Below are positions 25,325-33,750 of a stretch of 64,000 nucleotides of DNA, piece by piece. The first letter of the stretch is position 1. Every line of letters begins with the position of its first letter. A program made the translations under genes and the position numbers. This stretch comes from Clostridium_AW sp040797845 (GTDB lineage: Bacteria; Bacillota; Clostridia; Clostridiales; Clostridiaceae): contig JBFNFA010000008.1 of NCBI GenBank assembly GCA_040797845.1, positions 1-64,000 on the forward strand. The letters run 5' to 3'. The notes under the pieces were generated by a model. The model was not told the DNA's origin and made no database searches. It was given only the letters and a program-made list of their open reading frames with translations.

Positions 25325-25702
25325 ATGACAGAAGAAAATAAGAACTTAGAAAAAGAATTGGAAGAAACAGAAGAAACAGTCGTTGTAGATGAAAATAAAG
25401 AAAATGCTATAGAGACAGAGGATAAAATAGAGATAGAGGATAAAGTTGAAGAAGTATCACCGGAGTCAAAAACAACAGAAACCACAGAAGCAACAAAGGA
25501 AAATAGCATTTTTATGGATAATTTAAAAAACGTTGGAATAATGTTTTCTATTTCTTTAGCAGCATATTTAATTTTAGACATAGTTATTTTAAGAATACTA
25601 GGATATAGATTTGCAAAAGCCTATATAGGTACAGGAATTTTATTTATATATTTATTAGTAACAATTATTTATCCAGTATTTAAAAAAGAGAAAAAGCACT
25701 AA
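25325..25702 (+). CDS. Small two-TM protein with acidic N-terminal region
   Basis: Residues 1-70 are almost entirely Glu, Lys, Thr and Val and look disordered or coiled coil. Two membrane segments follow (about 78-97 and 100-118) and a short basic tail KKEKKH. It is 125 residues long with no recognisable family. The ATG at 25325 follows ATTGGAGG at 8 nt. It is followed after 27 bp by rlmD on the same strand and may be co-transcribed. The acidic part faces the cytoplasm by the positive-inside rule. Confidence 0.6.
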   Translation: MTEENKNLEKELEETEETVVVDENKENAIETEDKIEIEDKVEEVSPESKTTETTEATKENSIFMDNLKNVGIMFSISLAAYLILDIVILRILGYRFAKAYIGTGILFIYLLVTIIYPVFKKEKKH

Positions 25703-25729
25703 AATTTTAAAGGTGAGGATGAAGCTAAG

Positions 25730-27082
25730 ATGAAGAAAGGTAAGGAGTACGAAATAGATATAACATCTACAGAATTCCCATCCACAGGAATTGGAGAATA
25801 TGAAGGATTAAAGGTATATGTAAAGAATGCATTACCAGGCCAGAAAGTGTCAGCTAGAATATCTAAAAAAAGAAAAAATTATGCTGAGGGTAAAATAACA
25901 AATATTATAGAAGATGTACCATATAAAATTAATTCAAAGTGTTCTATTTTTGGAGAATGTGGTGGATGTGCTCATCAAGATGTTCCCTATGATAAGCAAT
26001 TGAAACTTAAAGAGGAGCAGGTTTTAAAGCTTTTCCAAGGTGGAGATATAAGTGGATTTGAATATTTAGGAATAGAAGGAAGTCCAGAAGAATTTGAATA
26101 TAGAAATAAAATGGAATTTTCCTTTGGTGACATGGAAAAAGGTGGAGAACTAACCCTTGGTATGCATGCAAAGGGAAAAAGCTTTGGAATAATAACTGCA
26201 AATGATTGCCGAATTGTAGATGAAGATTTTAGAAATGCTTTAAATACTACTCTAGATTATTTTAGAGAAAAGAAATTGTCTTATTATAGAATAATGAGTA
26301 GAGAAGGTTATTTAAGAAACTTAGTAATAAGAAAAGCTGCAAACACAGGAGAAGTTTTAATTAATTTAGTAACCACCTCTCAAATGGACTTTAATTTAGA
26401 AAAATGGGTAAGTTTAATTAAGGAAATTAACTATAAAGGAAAATTAGTAGGTATAATACATACAATAAATGATTCTTTTTCTGATGTAGTTCAAGGAGAT
26501 AAGGTAGAAATACTCTATGGCAGAGATTATATAATAGAAGAGCTATTAGGCTTAAAATTTAAAATAACACCATTTTCCTTTTTCCAAACTAACTCAAAGG
26601 GAGCCGAAAAACTTTATACTATAGTAAGAGAATTCTTAGGAGAATCAAAAGATAAAGTAGTATTTGATTTATATTGTGGAACGGGTACCATTGGTCAAAT
26701 AGTTGCTCCAGAGGCAAAAAAGGTTATTGGAGTTGAACTTATAGAGGAAGCAGTAGAGTCAGCAAATGAAAATGCAAAACTTAACGGACTTCATAACTGC
26801 GAGTTTATAGCAGGGGATGTGGCAAAGGTTATTGGAAATGTAACTGAAAAGCCAGATCTAATAATACTAGACCCACCAAGACCAGGAGTGCATCCTGTAG
26901 CATTAGATTACGTAATTAAATTCGATGCTCCACAAATAGTTTACGTATCCTGTAATCCTAAAACTTTAGTAACTGACCTTAAAGTTTTAATTGAAGCAGG
27001 ATATAAGGTGGAGAAGGTTAAGATTAAGGATATGTTCCCTCATACGCCTCACATTGAAACTGTGGTGAAGCTAAGTAAGTAA
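25730..27082 (+). CDS. rlmD: 23S rRNA (uracil-5-)-methyltransferase, RlmD/RumA family
   Basis: This enzyme places 5-methyluridine in 23S rRNA using S-adenosylmethionine. It has an N-terminal TRAM domain (1-60), iron-sulfur cysteines in CSIFGECGGC and NDCRIVD, and a Rossmann methyltransferase domain with DLYCGTGTIGQ, DPPRPGVHP and the nucleophile Cys in YVSCNPKTL. At 450 residues it is full length. Its C-terminal HIETVVKLSK codons are repeated at about 32.86 and 38.85 kb, showing that this 3' end served as an integration site for mobile DNA. The gene itself stays intact. Confidence 0.92.
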   Translation: MKKGKEYEIDITSTEFPSTGIGEYEGLKVYVKNALPGQKVSARISKKRKNYAEGKITNIIEDVPYKINSKCSIFGECGGCAHQDVPYDKQLKLKEEQVLKLFQGGDISGFEYLGIEGSPEEFEYRNKMEFSFGDMEKGGELTLGMHAKGKSFGIITANDCRIVDEDFRNALNTTLDYFREKKLSYYRIMSREGYLRNLVIRKAANTGEVLINLVTTSQMDFNLEKWVSLIKEINYKGKLVGIIHTINDSFSDVVQGDKVEILYGRDYIIEELLGLKFKITPFSFFQTNSKGAEKLYTIVREFLGESKDKVVFDLYCGTGTIGQIVAPEAKKVIGVELIEEAVESANENAKLNGLHNCEFIAGDVAKVIGNVTEKPDLIILDPPRPGVHPVALDYVIKFDAPQIVYVSCNPKTLVTDLKVLIEAGYKVEKVKIKDMFPHTPHIETVVKLSK

Positions 27083-27185
27083 ATGTAACTAAACAATAAA
27101 CCTCTGTTTTATAAAAAAGACTTGATTCAAATAGAATAAAGATTTGATTTTACAGCTCACAGGCTATGCCTGTGGGCTTTTTACT
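27050..27185 (+). repeat. Attachment-site repeat A: rlmD 3' end plus terminator
   Basis: From CACATTGAAACTGTGG through the rlmD stop to the hairpin at 27154-27178. The same arrangement, differing at about one position in five, is found at 38848-38985. The first 34 bp also recur at 32864-32898. I read it as the left junction of an island. Confidence 0.75.
27154..27178 (+). terminator. Terminator of rlmD
   Basis: AGCTCACAGGC / GCCTGTGGGCT stem with TTTTT after it. A nearly identical hairpin follows the third rlmD-end copy at 38952-38976. Confidence 0.88.
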
Positions 27186-27217
27186 TGCCCAAAAATCAAG
27201 ATGTTTTTTAAATGAAT

Positions 27218-27346
27218 AGTAAAATCAATGGTTTTAAGAATTGAATCCCCCTAGAAAAAGGTGACTTTTTACCATGTTTTTACGGAAAGATTTGTTCTGA
27301 TGAAAATATGGTTTTTTCGTCAATTTCCGGGTGGGGTCTGACCCCA
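27218..27346. repeat. Island end sequence, copy 1, with palindromes
   Basis: AGTAAAATCAATGGTTT..AGAATTGAAT..CCCTAGAAAA and the next 60 bp resemble the sequence that follows the second rlmD-end copy (32893 onward), where an integrase remnant comes next. Here no integrase follows. The perfect palindrome TGGGGTCTGACCCCA (27332-27346) and AAGCTGAGCTT (27357-27367) mark the point where similarity stops. Apart from this, the terminator, the promoter and the Fur box, I see nothing in the stretch 27083-27678. Confidence 0.55.
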
Positions 27347-27454
27347 TAGCGAGGCGAAGCTGAGCTTAGCACTCGATATTATATATATCAATAGATTAAT
27401 CCTATTTATAAATGGAGAGGGGAAATAGGCTATATTCCTAAGTTCAAAAAATGG

Positions 27455-27482
27455 TTGACAATATTTTTTGCTTTGGTATAAT
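27455..27482 (+). promoter_or_regulatory. Sigma-A promoter of the siderophore transporter operon
   Basis: TTGACA at 27455-27460 and TATAAT at 27477-27482 with 16 bp between them. A Fur box starts 14 bp after the -10 element. The untranslated leader would be about 190 nt. Confidence 0.8.
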
Positions 27483-27495
27483 TAACTAAGATATT

Positions 27496-27514
27496 GAAAT
27501 TGATAATCATTATC
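27496..27514. promoter_or_regulatory. Fur box
   Basis: GAAATTGATAATCATTATC agrees with the classical 19-bp Fur consensus at 17 positions. It covers the expected start of transcription, so iron-loaded Fur should repress the downstream iron-uptake genes. Confidence 0.88.
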
Positions 27515-27678
27515 ACCACCATCATATTTGTATTGTCACTGTGCACTATAGTGAAATAGATCCAAGATAATTGTTACTTAAATCACGAATAAAAATATAA
27601 CATAGATATTGATTTCATCAATTCAATAATCTGCTTGCTTATCATGCTTATATAAAACTTACATAAAAGGAGAAATGT

Positions 27679-28689
27679 ATGAGAAAATCTAAATTTTTTA
27701 AATTAACTGTTATTATGGCAATTTTTGCTTTGATGTTGACGGCTTGCACAAATCCAAGTAATGAAGCTATTGGCTCTAAAACTAATGAGCCTGTTGAAGG
27801 TTCAACGGTTGAAATCACTGATGTTCATGGAACTGTTACTGTTCCTGTAAATCCAAAGAATGTAGTTGCGTTGGATAATAGAACTTTTGAAACTTTAGCT
27901 GATTGGGGAATTAAATTAGCGGCTGTTCCAAAGGGTGTAATACCTGCGGATTCACCATATGTAGCTGATGAGTCAGTTCAAGATATTGGAAATCATCGCG
28001 AACCAAATCTTGAAATTATAGCAGCCGTAGACCCTGAACTTGTAATTGTTGGTCAAAGATTTGCTAGCTATTATGAAGATATAAAAAAATTAGTACCAAA
28101 TGCAGCTGTTATTGATCTTAACTTTGATGTTTCTAAGGCAGCTGATACACCTGGAGAAAACTTAGTAAATGGACTTAAAAATTCTACGATTGCTTTGGGA
28201 CAAATTTTTGATAAAAATAAAGAGGCTAAACAATTAGTAGCTGATTTTGACCAAGCTATCAAAGATGCTAAGTCTGCGTATAATGGAACGGATACAGTTA
28301 TGAGTATTGTAGTTTCTGGTGGAGATATTGGTTTTTCAGCTCCTCATTCTGGACGTGTTTGGGGACCAATGTATGAAATTTTTGGATGGGTTCCAGCATT
28401 AGAGGTTGGCGATACTTCTTCTAATCATCAAGGTGATGATATTTCTGTTGAAGCTATTGCACAAAGTAACCCTGATTGGATTTTCGTACTAGATCGTGAT
28501 GCTGCAGTATCTTCTACAACTGATGCAGTTCCTGCTCAGGATGTTATAGATAATTCACCTGCTCTTCAAAACACAACTGCTGTTTCTAAAGGAAAGATCG
28601 TTTATGCACCAAATGATACCTACACAAATGAATCAATACAAACTTATCTAGAGTTATTTGAAAATCTTGCAAATACTTTAGCTAAGTAG
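27679..28689 (+). CDS. yclQ: Siderophore ABC transporter substrate-binding lipoprotein
   Basis: An outer-face lipoprotein of 336 residues with lipobox LTAC (Cys23) that captures a ferric siderophore. The mature part is a class III periplasmic-binding fold: VEITDVHGTVTVPVNPKNVVALD at the start, IGNHREPNLEIIAAVDPELVIVG in the first lobe and a C-terminal SNPDWIFVLDRDAAV. The layout matches Bacillus YclQ, the petrobactin binder, and related FatB proteins; petrobactin itself is an inference. It is first of four genes behind the Fur-boxed promoter. The ATG follows AAAAGGAG. Confidence 0.88.
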   Translation: MRKSKFFKLTVIMAIFALMLTACTNPSNEAIGSKTNEPVEGSTVEITDVHGTVTVPVNPKNVVALDNRTFETLADWGIKLAAVPKGVIPADSPYVADESVQDIGNHREPNLEIIAAVDPELVIVGQRFASYYEDIKKLVPNAAVIDLNFDVSKAADTPGENLVNGLKNSTIALGQIFDKNKEAKQLVADFDQAIKDAKSAYNGTDTVMSIVVSGGDIGFSAPHSGRVWGPMYEIFGWVPALEVGDTSSNHQGDDISVEAIAQSNPDWIFVLDRDAAVSSTTDAVPAQDVIDNSPALQNTTAVSKGKIVYAPNDTYTNESIQTYLELFENLANTLAK

Positions 28690-28708
28690 TACAAAGGAGT
28701 ATAGTATA

Positions 28709-29722
28709 GTGCAGAAAAATACAATGCAAAAAATGACTGGGGCTGAGAACTCTCAGCCCCAGTATTATAATCACAATAAAATATGGACAAAACCTTTTAT
28801 ATTAGCAATTATAGTTGTTATTATACTAGGTATTATATCACTGTTTACTGGAGTTTATGATATATTAGGACAAGAGGATGGAAAGAGTATGTTTTTCATA
28901 ACTCGTGTTCCAAGAACAATTTCACTAATGCTTACTGGAGCCGCAATGTCAATGTCAGGACTGATAATGCAACTTATTACACAGAATCGTTTAGTTGAAT
29001 CTACCACAACAGGAACTATTGAATGGGCAGGTTTGGGGCTTATTTTTGTTTATTTATTATTTCCTGCACCAACTTTAGTTCAACGAATGACTGGTGCAAT
29101 TATTTTTTCTTTTATAGGAACCATGATTTTCTTTTTGTTTTTAAGAAAAATTAAACTTCGCTCGTCTTTAATTGTTCCGATTATTGGGATGATGCTTGGA
29201 GCAGTCATTTCTGCAGTTTCAACTTTTATTGGACTTGCTTTTCAAATGACGCAAAATATTGAAAAGTGGTTTGTAGGTTCTTTTGCATCGGTTCAAATTG
29301 GAAGATATGAATATTTATGGTTAATTGTTATAGTTACTATTCTTATTTTTATCTATGCTGATAGATTGACTTTAGCTGGACTAGGGGAAGAGGTTACAAC
29401 AAATCTTGGAGTAAATTATAATAGGATAGTTCTTTTGGGTACTGGTCTTATTTCTTTTGCAGTTGGAATTGTTGCGGCTGTTATTGGAAACTTGCCTTTT
29501 TTAGGTTTAATTGTACCAAATATTGTTTCAATGTATAGAGGCGATGATCTTAGGAGTAATTTGCCTTGGGTATGTGTGCTAGGAATGGGTACGATAACTG
29601 TTTGTGACATAATTTCTCGAACAATTATAATGCCTTTTGAAGTACCTGTCTCTTTGATGCTTGGAACAGTGGGGGCAGTCGTATTTATTGTTATTTTACT
29701 GAGACAAAGGAGGCTAAGATGA
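28709..29722 (+). CDS. yclN: Siderophore ABC transporter permease 1 (FecCD family)
   Basis: A membrane permease of 337 residues with about nine helices. Family marks are TRVPRTISLMLTGAAMSMSG early on and FLGLIVPNIVSMYRGDDLRS late, the loop that contacts the ATPase. It reads like Bacillus YclN but has some 30 extra polar residues at the N-terminus. Those codons contain a perfect 11-bp hairpin (28737-28762), noted separately. The start is GTG at 28709, 9 nt from AGGAG; I see no in-frame start after the hairpin. It ends in a 4-bp ATGA overlap with the next permease. Confidence 0.87.
   Translation: MQKNTMQKMTGAENSQPQYYNHNKIWTKPFILAIIVVIILGIISLFTGVYDILGQEDGKSMFFITRVPRTISLMLTGAAMSMSGLIMQLITQNRLVESTTTGTIEWAGLGLIFVYLLFPAPTLVQRMTGAIIFSFIGTMIFFLFLRKIKLRSSLIVPIIGMMLGAVISAVSTFIGLAFQMTQNIEKWFVGSFASVQIGRYEYLWLIVIVTILIFIYADRLTLAGLGEEVTTNLGVNYNRIVLLGTGLISFAVGIVAAVIGNLPFLGLIVPNIVSMYRGDDLRSNLPWVCVLGMGTITVCDIISRTIIMPFEVPVSLMLGTVGAVVFIVILLRQRRLR
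28737..28762 (+). promoter_or_regulatory. Strong RNA hairpin inside the 5' end of the first permease gene
   Basis: CTGGGGCTGAG, a 4-nt loop AACT, then CTCAGCCCCAG: 11 perfect base pairs, seven of them G-C, in an AT-rich gene. It may slow or process the transcript between the abundant binding protein and the membrane parts. No T-run follows, so it is not a simple terminator. Confidence 0.6.
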
Positions 29723-30783
29723 ACGAATTAGAATATAGTAATAAAAGAAATATCGAAATCGCTTCTAGACTTCATAATGAAAATAGATCAGCTAGAGCTT
29801 TTCGTTCTAAGAAAGAAGAAAAACGTTATTGGATTTTGCTGATAACATTGATTGCTTTGGGCGCTCTTTCTTCCTATGGACTTTTGGTTTATAATAATCC
29901 GGTTCCAATAGATTCCCCTTCTTTTATCCCAGTTGTTAGAAGAAGGATGGTAGCTCTTGTTACAATGATTATTTCTGCAATTTGTCAGAGTTTATCAACC
30001 GTTGCGTTCCAATCGGCTACGAATAATAGGATTATAACTCCTTCACTTTTAGGTTTTGAAGCACTTTACTCAACAATTCATACTAGTACAATATTTTTCT
30101 TTGGTGCTAGTACATTTATAAATTTTAGTGGTGTTGGATCATTTATATTTCAAGTTGTTGTTATGGTATTGATGTGTTTGATACTTTATGGATGGTTGCT
30201 TTCTGGAAAGTATGGGAATTTACAACTTATGCTTTTGGTTGGAGTTATTATTGGAACTGGGTTGAAGTCCTTGTCATCTTTTATGGGAACACTTCTTGCG
30301 CCGTCTGAGTTTGATATTTTACAGGCAAGATTGTTTGGCTCTGTCAATAATGCGGATCCTGAATATTTCTCTATTGCAATTCCAATTGTAATAATTGCAG
30401 CATTACTTATTCTTGCTTATTCTAAGAATTTAAATGTAGTGTCACTTGGAAAGGACGTCTGTACTTCTTTGGGAGTTAATCATCAAATTAGTGTAATTTA
30501 TACTCTTGTATTAGTTTCTGTTTTGATGTCAATTTCCACGGCTTTAGTTGGACCACTTACTTTCTATGGATTTTTAGTTGCAACTTTGAGTTATCAAGTG
30601 GTGCCAACTTATGATCATAGATATGTTTTTCCAATGGCTCTTGCTATAGGATTTTTGATACTAACGGGGGCATATTTTTTTATGAATCACGTATTCGCTG
30701 CTCAAGGTGTAGTTTCAGTTATTATCGAAATGTTTGGAGGCATAACATTTTTAATTATGATTTTAAGGAAGGGGACTTTATGA
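29719..30783 (+). CDS. yclO: Siderophore ABC transporter permease 2 (FecCD family)
   Basis: Second half of the permease heterodimer, 354 residues. A polar cytoplasmic head of about 35 residues precedes the first helix (YWILLITLIALGALSSYGLLV). The RRRMVALVTMIISAICQSLSTVAFQ stretch is the family's conserved first motif, and LVGPLTFYGFLVATLSYQ the late loop. It overlaps both neighbours by 4 bp (ATGA), so the three membrane-complex genes are translated together. It is like Bacillus YclO. Confidence 0.87.
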   Translation: MNELEYSNKRNIEIASRLHNENRSARAFRSKKEEKRYWILLITLIALGALSSYGLLVYNNPVPIDSPSFIPVVRRRMVALVTMIISAICQSLSTVAFQSATNNRIITPSLLGFEALYSTIHTSTIFFFGASTFINFSGVGSFIFQVVVMVLMCLILYGWLLSGKYGNLQLMLLVGVIIGTGLKSLSSFMGTLLAPSEFDILQARLFGSVNNADPEYFSIAIPIVIIAALLILAYSKNLNVVSLGKDVCTSLGVNHQISVIYTLVLVSVLMSISTALVGPLTFYGFLVATLSYQVVPTYDHRYVFPMALAIGFLILTGAYFFMNHVFAAQGVVSVIIEMFGGITFLIMILRKGTL

Positions 30784-31532
30784 TAAAGATTGATAATGTT
30801 AAAAAGGTGTATACTGATGAGGTAAAAATAGGACCTTTGAATATTGAAATACCAAAAGCTGGTCTTACTTCTTTAATTGGACCAAATGGTGCTGGAAAGT
30901 CTACGACACTTTTGATGATCGGAAGACTTTTAGATATGGATGAAGGTCAAATCAAGGTGGCGAATATGGATGTTTCTGAATCTAAATCAGAAGACTTAGC
31001 AAAAATTTTGACTATTTTGCGACAAGAAAATCATTTTGTAACCAGGCTTACTGTTAGACAATTAGCTGGATTTGGACGTTTTCCTTATTCCAAGGGAAGA
31101 TTAACGAAAGAGGATGAGAGTATTATTTCTAAATATATCGATTTTTTAGGCTTGACTGATCTAGAAAATAGATATCTAGATGAGCTTTCTGGTGGTCAAA
31201 GGCAAAGGGCATATGTAGCAATGGTTTTGTGCCAAGAGACTGAATATGTGCTTTTGGACGAGCCGCTGAACAATCTTGATGTTGCTCGTTCTGTTCAGAT
31301 GATGGAGCATTTGAGGCATGCTGCTAATGAATTTGGAAGAACGATTCTGACTGTTATGCATGATATAAATTTTGCAGCCAAATATTCTGATAGAATTTGT
31401 GCTATGAAAAATGGACAAATTGCCGCTTTTGGAACAGCAGAAGAGGTTATGGATCCAGAAGTTTTGACGGATATTTTTGAAACAAAAATAGAAATTATTG
31501 ATGGTCCTTATGGGCCAGTAGCGATTTATTAG
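30780..31532 (+). CDS. yclP: Siderophore ABC transporter ATP-binding protein
   Basis: The ATPase that powers import, 250 residues. Walker A is GPNGAGKST (about residue 35), the Q-loop lies in LRQENHF, the signature is LSGGQRQRAYVAM (about 137), Walker B is VLLDEPLNNLD, and the switch His is in VMHDINFA. It fits the FepC/YclP type and completes the binding protein-permease-permease-ATPase set. No siderophore synthesis genes are visible, so the cell probably takes up siderophores made by others. Confidence 0.9.
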   Translation: MIKIDNVKKVYTDEVKIGPLNIEIPKAGLTSLIGPNGAGKSTTLLMIGRLLDMDEGQIKVANMDVSESKSEDLAKILTILRQENHFVTRLTVRQLAGFGRFPYSKGRLTKEDESIISKYIDFLGLTDLENRYLDELSGGQRQRAYVAMVLCQETEYVLLDEPLNNLDVARSVQMMEHLRHAANEFGRTILTVMHDINFAAKYSDRICAMKNGQIAAFGTAEEVMDPEVLTDIFETKIEIIDGPYGPVAIY

Positions 31533-31752
31533 TTATAAAATTAAATAAAAAAAGAGAGGCATCTCAGTAATACGTTGATTATCTTCATGACGATCATAAT
31601 AATAGCTGGAAGAAGAGATGACTTTAATAAATTGACATATACAATTCCTAGGGAGAAAAATTAGATGATATAACAATTTTACATTATGACAATTTATATG
31701 ATTTTTCTAATTTACTCATTGGCAAGGTTACTTATTAAAAGTATATTTTAAA

Positions 31753-31812
31753 AAATTAAGAGGCTAAGTTCTAGATTAACTTATATGATCTATAAACTTA
31801 GCCTCTTAATTT
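31753..31812 (+). terminator. Likely terminator of the siderophore operon
   Basis: AAATTAAGAGGCTAAGTT pairs with AACTTAGCCTCTTAATTT around a partly paired centre. The right arm ends in AATTTAT and not in a long T-run. It lies about 220 bp after the operon; the intervening 31533-31752 holds no gene I can support. Confidence 0.65.
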
Positions 31813-31845
31813 ATACCCAAAAACAGAAGGAAAGGAATGAGAATA

Positions 31846-32379
31846 ATGACAAAATTATTTATGTATGAGACGAGGTTACAGAAACTTGAGCAGATGATGA
31901 TGATGTGTGACAGGAGCTTTTACATAGTCATAGATTCTTGATGACTTGCTGAATGGTGGGTGATACAATGTTGTAAAAAATTGTAATTTTTGTAAATAGA
32001 ATTCAAGCATAAACCAGTGCAATTTATATGATGTATAAAAATTGAAACTGTAATCAAGTTTTGAAATATAGAAGAATATCCAATTTTAGAAAAAATATGC
32101 GATTTTGTAGGGTATTCACCTTGTTATTGCTATACTAAGTTCCACGAATATGTTGGTGTTTCATTTAAAGATTATATTCAGAAGCGGCAACTAAGTATAG
32201 CAACGGTGGCGTTACGGAAAACGAAGTATCGAATTATTGACATTTCTATACAATATGGGTTTTCATCACATGAAGTATTTACAAAGGCTTTTGTGCGTGT
32301 TTATGGTTATACACCCTTTCAATATAGTAAATTGTTGCCGAAAATCTTAACTTTTGATAAAGCTCAAATAGACTTTTGA
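31846..32379 (+). pseudogene. Broken AraC-family regulator
   Basis: A start with ribosome site at 31846 gives only 31 residues before a stop. In another frame, 32065-32379 encodes a clear AraC helix-turn-helix pair: LEKICDFVGYSPCYCYTKFHEYVG, then RLS-like QLSIATVALRKTKYRIIDIS and YGFSSHEVFTKAFVRVYGYTPFQY. The two parts are separated by stops and frame changes. AraC regulators often accompany siderophore transporters, so this was probably a local activator of the upstream operon that has decayed (inference). Confidence 0.75.
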
Positions 32380-32614
32380 ACACCCCACAGTAAATATAAG
32401 GAGCCTTTTTAATGTTAAAAAAAATTGGACGAAATGATTTATGTTGATGTGGAAGCGGAATTAAGTATAAAAGAGATTTTAAACTTTCTTTGTATAGTTC
32501 TTGTTGATTGGTATCCATAGGTTGATTGAGATAAAAGTTATTACATGCATAAACACTTTTTGAGCTTAAATTTAATAATAATATTAATACAGATGAAATA
32601 ATTATTTTTTTCAT
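32279..32614 (-). CDS. Small secreted protein candidate overlapping the AraC remnant
   Basis: The frame opens with a convincing ribosome site (AAGGAG) and signal peptide (MKKIIISSVLILLLNLSSKSVYA, cleavage likely after residue 23). Roughly 35 polar residues follow. The last third runs antisense over the AraC remnant and is probably not ancestral coding sequence, so the gene may be truncated or frameshifted. No family recognised. Two inverted repeats upstream (AGTATTAA/TTAATACT at 32649-32668 and TTGGTAG/CTACCAA at 32690-32718) could be operator sites. Confidence 0.4.
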   Translation of the reverse strand: MKKIIISSVLILLLNLSSKSVYACNNFYLNQPMDTNQQELYKESLKSLLYLIPLPHQHKSFRPIFFNIKKAPYIYCGVFKSLFELYQKLRFSATIYYIERVYNHKHAQKPL

Positions 32615-32863
32615 ATAAACAACTCCTTGTATTATAGCTTGTGTAGAAAGTATTAATTTATTAATACTAAAATAAATAATATAGTATATTTGGTAGTATG
32701 CTACTAATCTGCTACCAATGACTAGAGTTATAATATAATCTATAAAAATTTAATATACTTCATTTAAATAATTAAGTTTCCTCTAACCCTTGAAAATAAA
32801 GAGTTGTATTGGGTTAATATAATTGGACAAGCTTTGTAATAATTACTGAAAGGTATAAACGCC

Positions 32864-32960
32864 GCACATTGAACTGTGGTGAGGCTAAGTAAGTAAAATC
32901 AATGGTTTCGAGAATTGAATACCCCTAGAAAAGGGTGATTTTCCACCATTCTTCCACCGG
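32864..32960 (+). repeat. Attachment-site repeat B: second copy of the rlmD end
   Basis: CACATTGA-ACTGTGGTGAGG then CTAAGTAAGTAA repeats the rlmD C-terminal codons with one base missing. It leads straight into AAAATCAATGGTTT, the island end sequence also seen at 27218. This is an internal junction, dividing the insert into two segments. The preceding 32719-32863 holds nothing else I recognise. Confidence 0.75.
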
Positions 32961-32988
32961 AAAATTTGCTTCGGTGGAAGTTTTATTT

Positions 32989-33180
32989 TCAATTTGAAAT
33001 GATACTCTCAAAAATATTTACTGTATTCTCTTGCATTTTGTTAGTAACGTGGGAATATGTGTCCATGGTGGTGGATAGTTTACTATGACCTAATCTTTTT
33101 CGGATTTCTTCGATATTTGCTCCTGCCTCTAACAGCATGGTAGCATGTGTGTGTCTAAGGGAGTGAAAGTTGAAAGCGGC
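32989..33180 (-). pseudogene. Tyrosine recombinase (integrase), C-terminal remnant
   Basis: About 63 codons ending at a TGA at 32989-32991 encode the end of a phage/ICE-type integrase. The box HSLRHTHATML supplies the catalytic His-x-x-Arg, RLGHSKLSTT a second His, and MDTYSHV the nucleophile Tyr. Upstream the frame runs into unrelated sequence and a stop, so the N-terminal two thirds are lost. Its place right beside an rlmD-end repeat is the normal position of such a gene in an integrative element. Confidence 0.85.
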
Positions 33181-33335
33181 TTGTACTGTGAGTTGACTGA
33201 CAAGGAATTAAAGGATTACTATGTGGAATATACCTTGCTCTATGATACCATTGCAAATCGCATTTCCATAGAAGATGTACAGGCACAGAGGGGTAAGCTC
33301 CGGTTGATGAAAAATGTGTGGTGGTACTTCTCAAC
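33163..33335 (+). pseudogene. Fragment of an unidentified mobile-element gene
   Basis: The frame encodes ESGLYCELTDKELKDYYVEY followed by TLLYDTIANRISIEDVQ and ends in AT-rich sequence with different composition. It is out of context: its upstream codons come from the antisense of the integrase remnant. It looks like the tail of an element gene fused to the truncated integrase by deletion. I cannot name the family. Confidence 0.35.
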
Positions 33336-33454
33336 TATACGCCTCATAATATTTCACCCTATTACATTTTACTGTTCACCTTATGTACTTGGATATGAGT
33401 ACACACATCATATCGTTGACTGTAATAGAGCATATTATATAAATATACCTGCAA

Positions 33455-33487
33455 GTCAAGACCACCGGCTAAGCCGGTGGTCTTGAC
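33455..33487. terminator. Perfect GC-rich hairpin
   Basis: GTCAAGACCACCGGCT and its complement, 16 bp with a 1-nt centre. Such ACCACCGGC...GCCGGTGGT hairpins occur at ends of IS200/IS605-type elements and as terminators. No transposase is adjacent and no T-run follows. Confidence 0.55.
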
Positions 33488-33555
33488 GTTGCTTTATACC
33501 TCAGCTTGTATATTTCCGTCAAAAGAAATATAATGAAATTATGGAGGTGTTATGC

Positions 33556-33750
33556 GTGGATTATATAACGACAAAAGAAGCAGCAAAAAATTGGGGAATC
33601 ACAGACAGAATGGTAGTGTACCATTGCTCTGCTGGACGGATTAAGGGAGCTAAAAAAATGGGAAATACATGGCTTGTTCCGATTGGTGCTGAAAAACCGG
33701 CTGACGGACGATACAGGAGCAGTAAAGTAAAGGATGGTGAAAATAAATGA
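33556..33750 (+). CDS. Small helix-turn-helix protein (MerR/excisionase-like)
   Basis: A 64-residue protein with one HTH: YITTKEAAKNWGITDRMVVY, followed by GRIKGAKKMGNTWLVP. This layout is shared by excisionases and single-domain MerR-like regulators. GTG at 33556 is preceded by GGAGGTG at 6 nt; a longer frame from 33541 overlaps that site. It overlaps the response regulator gene by 4 bp (ATGA), which ties it to the regulatory operon and argues for a regulatory rather than purely excision role. It is the first gene of the GC-rich module. Confidence 0.7.
   Translation: MDYITTKEAAKNWGITDRMVVYHCSAGRIKGAKKMGNTWLVPIGAEKPADGRYRSSKVKDGENK

Noticed and set aside
33145..33486. Whole 113-codon plus-strand frame as a gene
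   Set aside because: Its first codons are antisense to the integrase remnant and its last third is AT-rich noncoding sequence; only the middle resembles a real protein, so it is recorded as a fragment.
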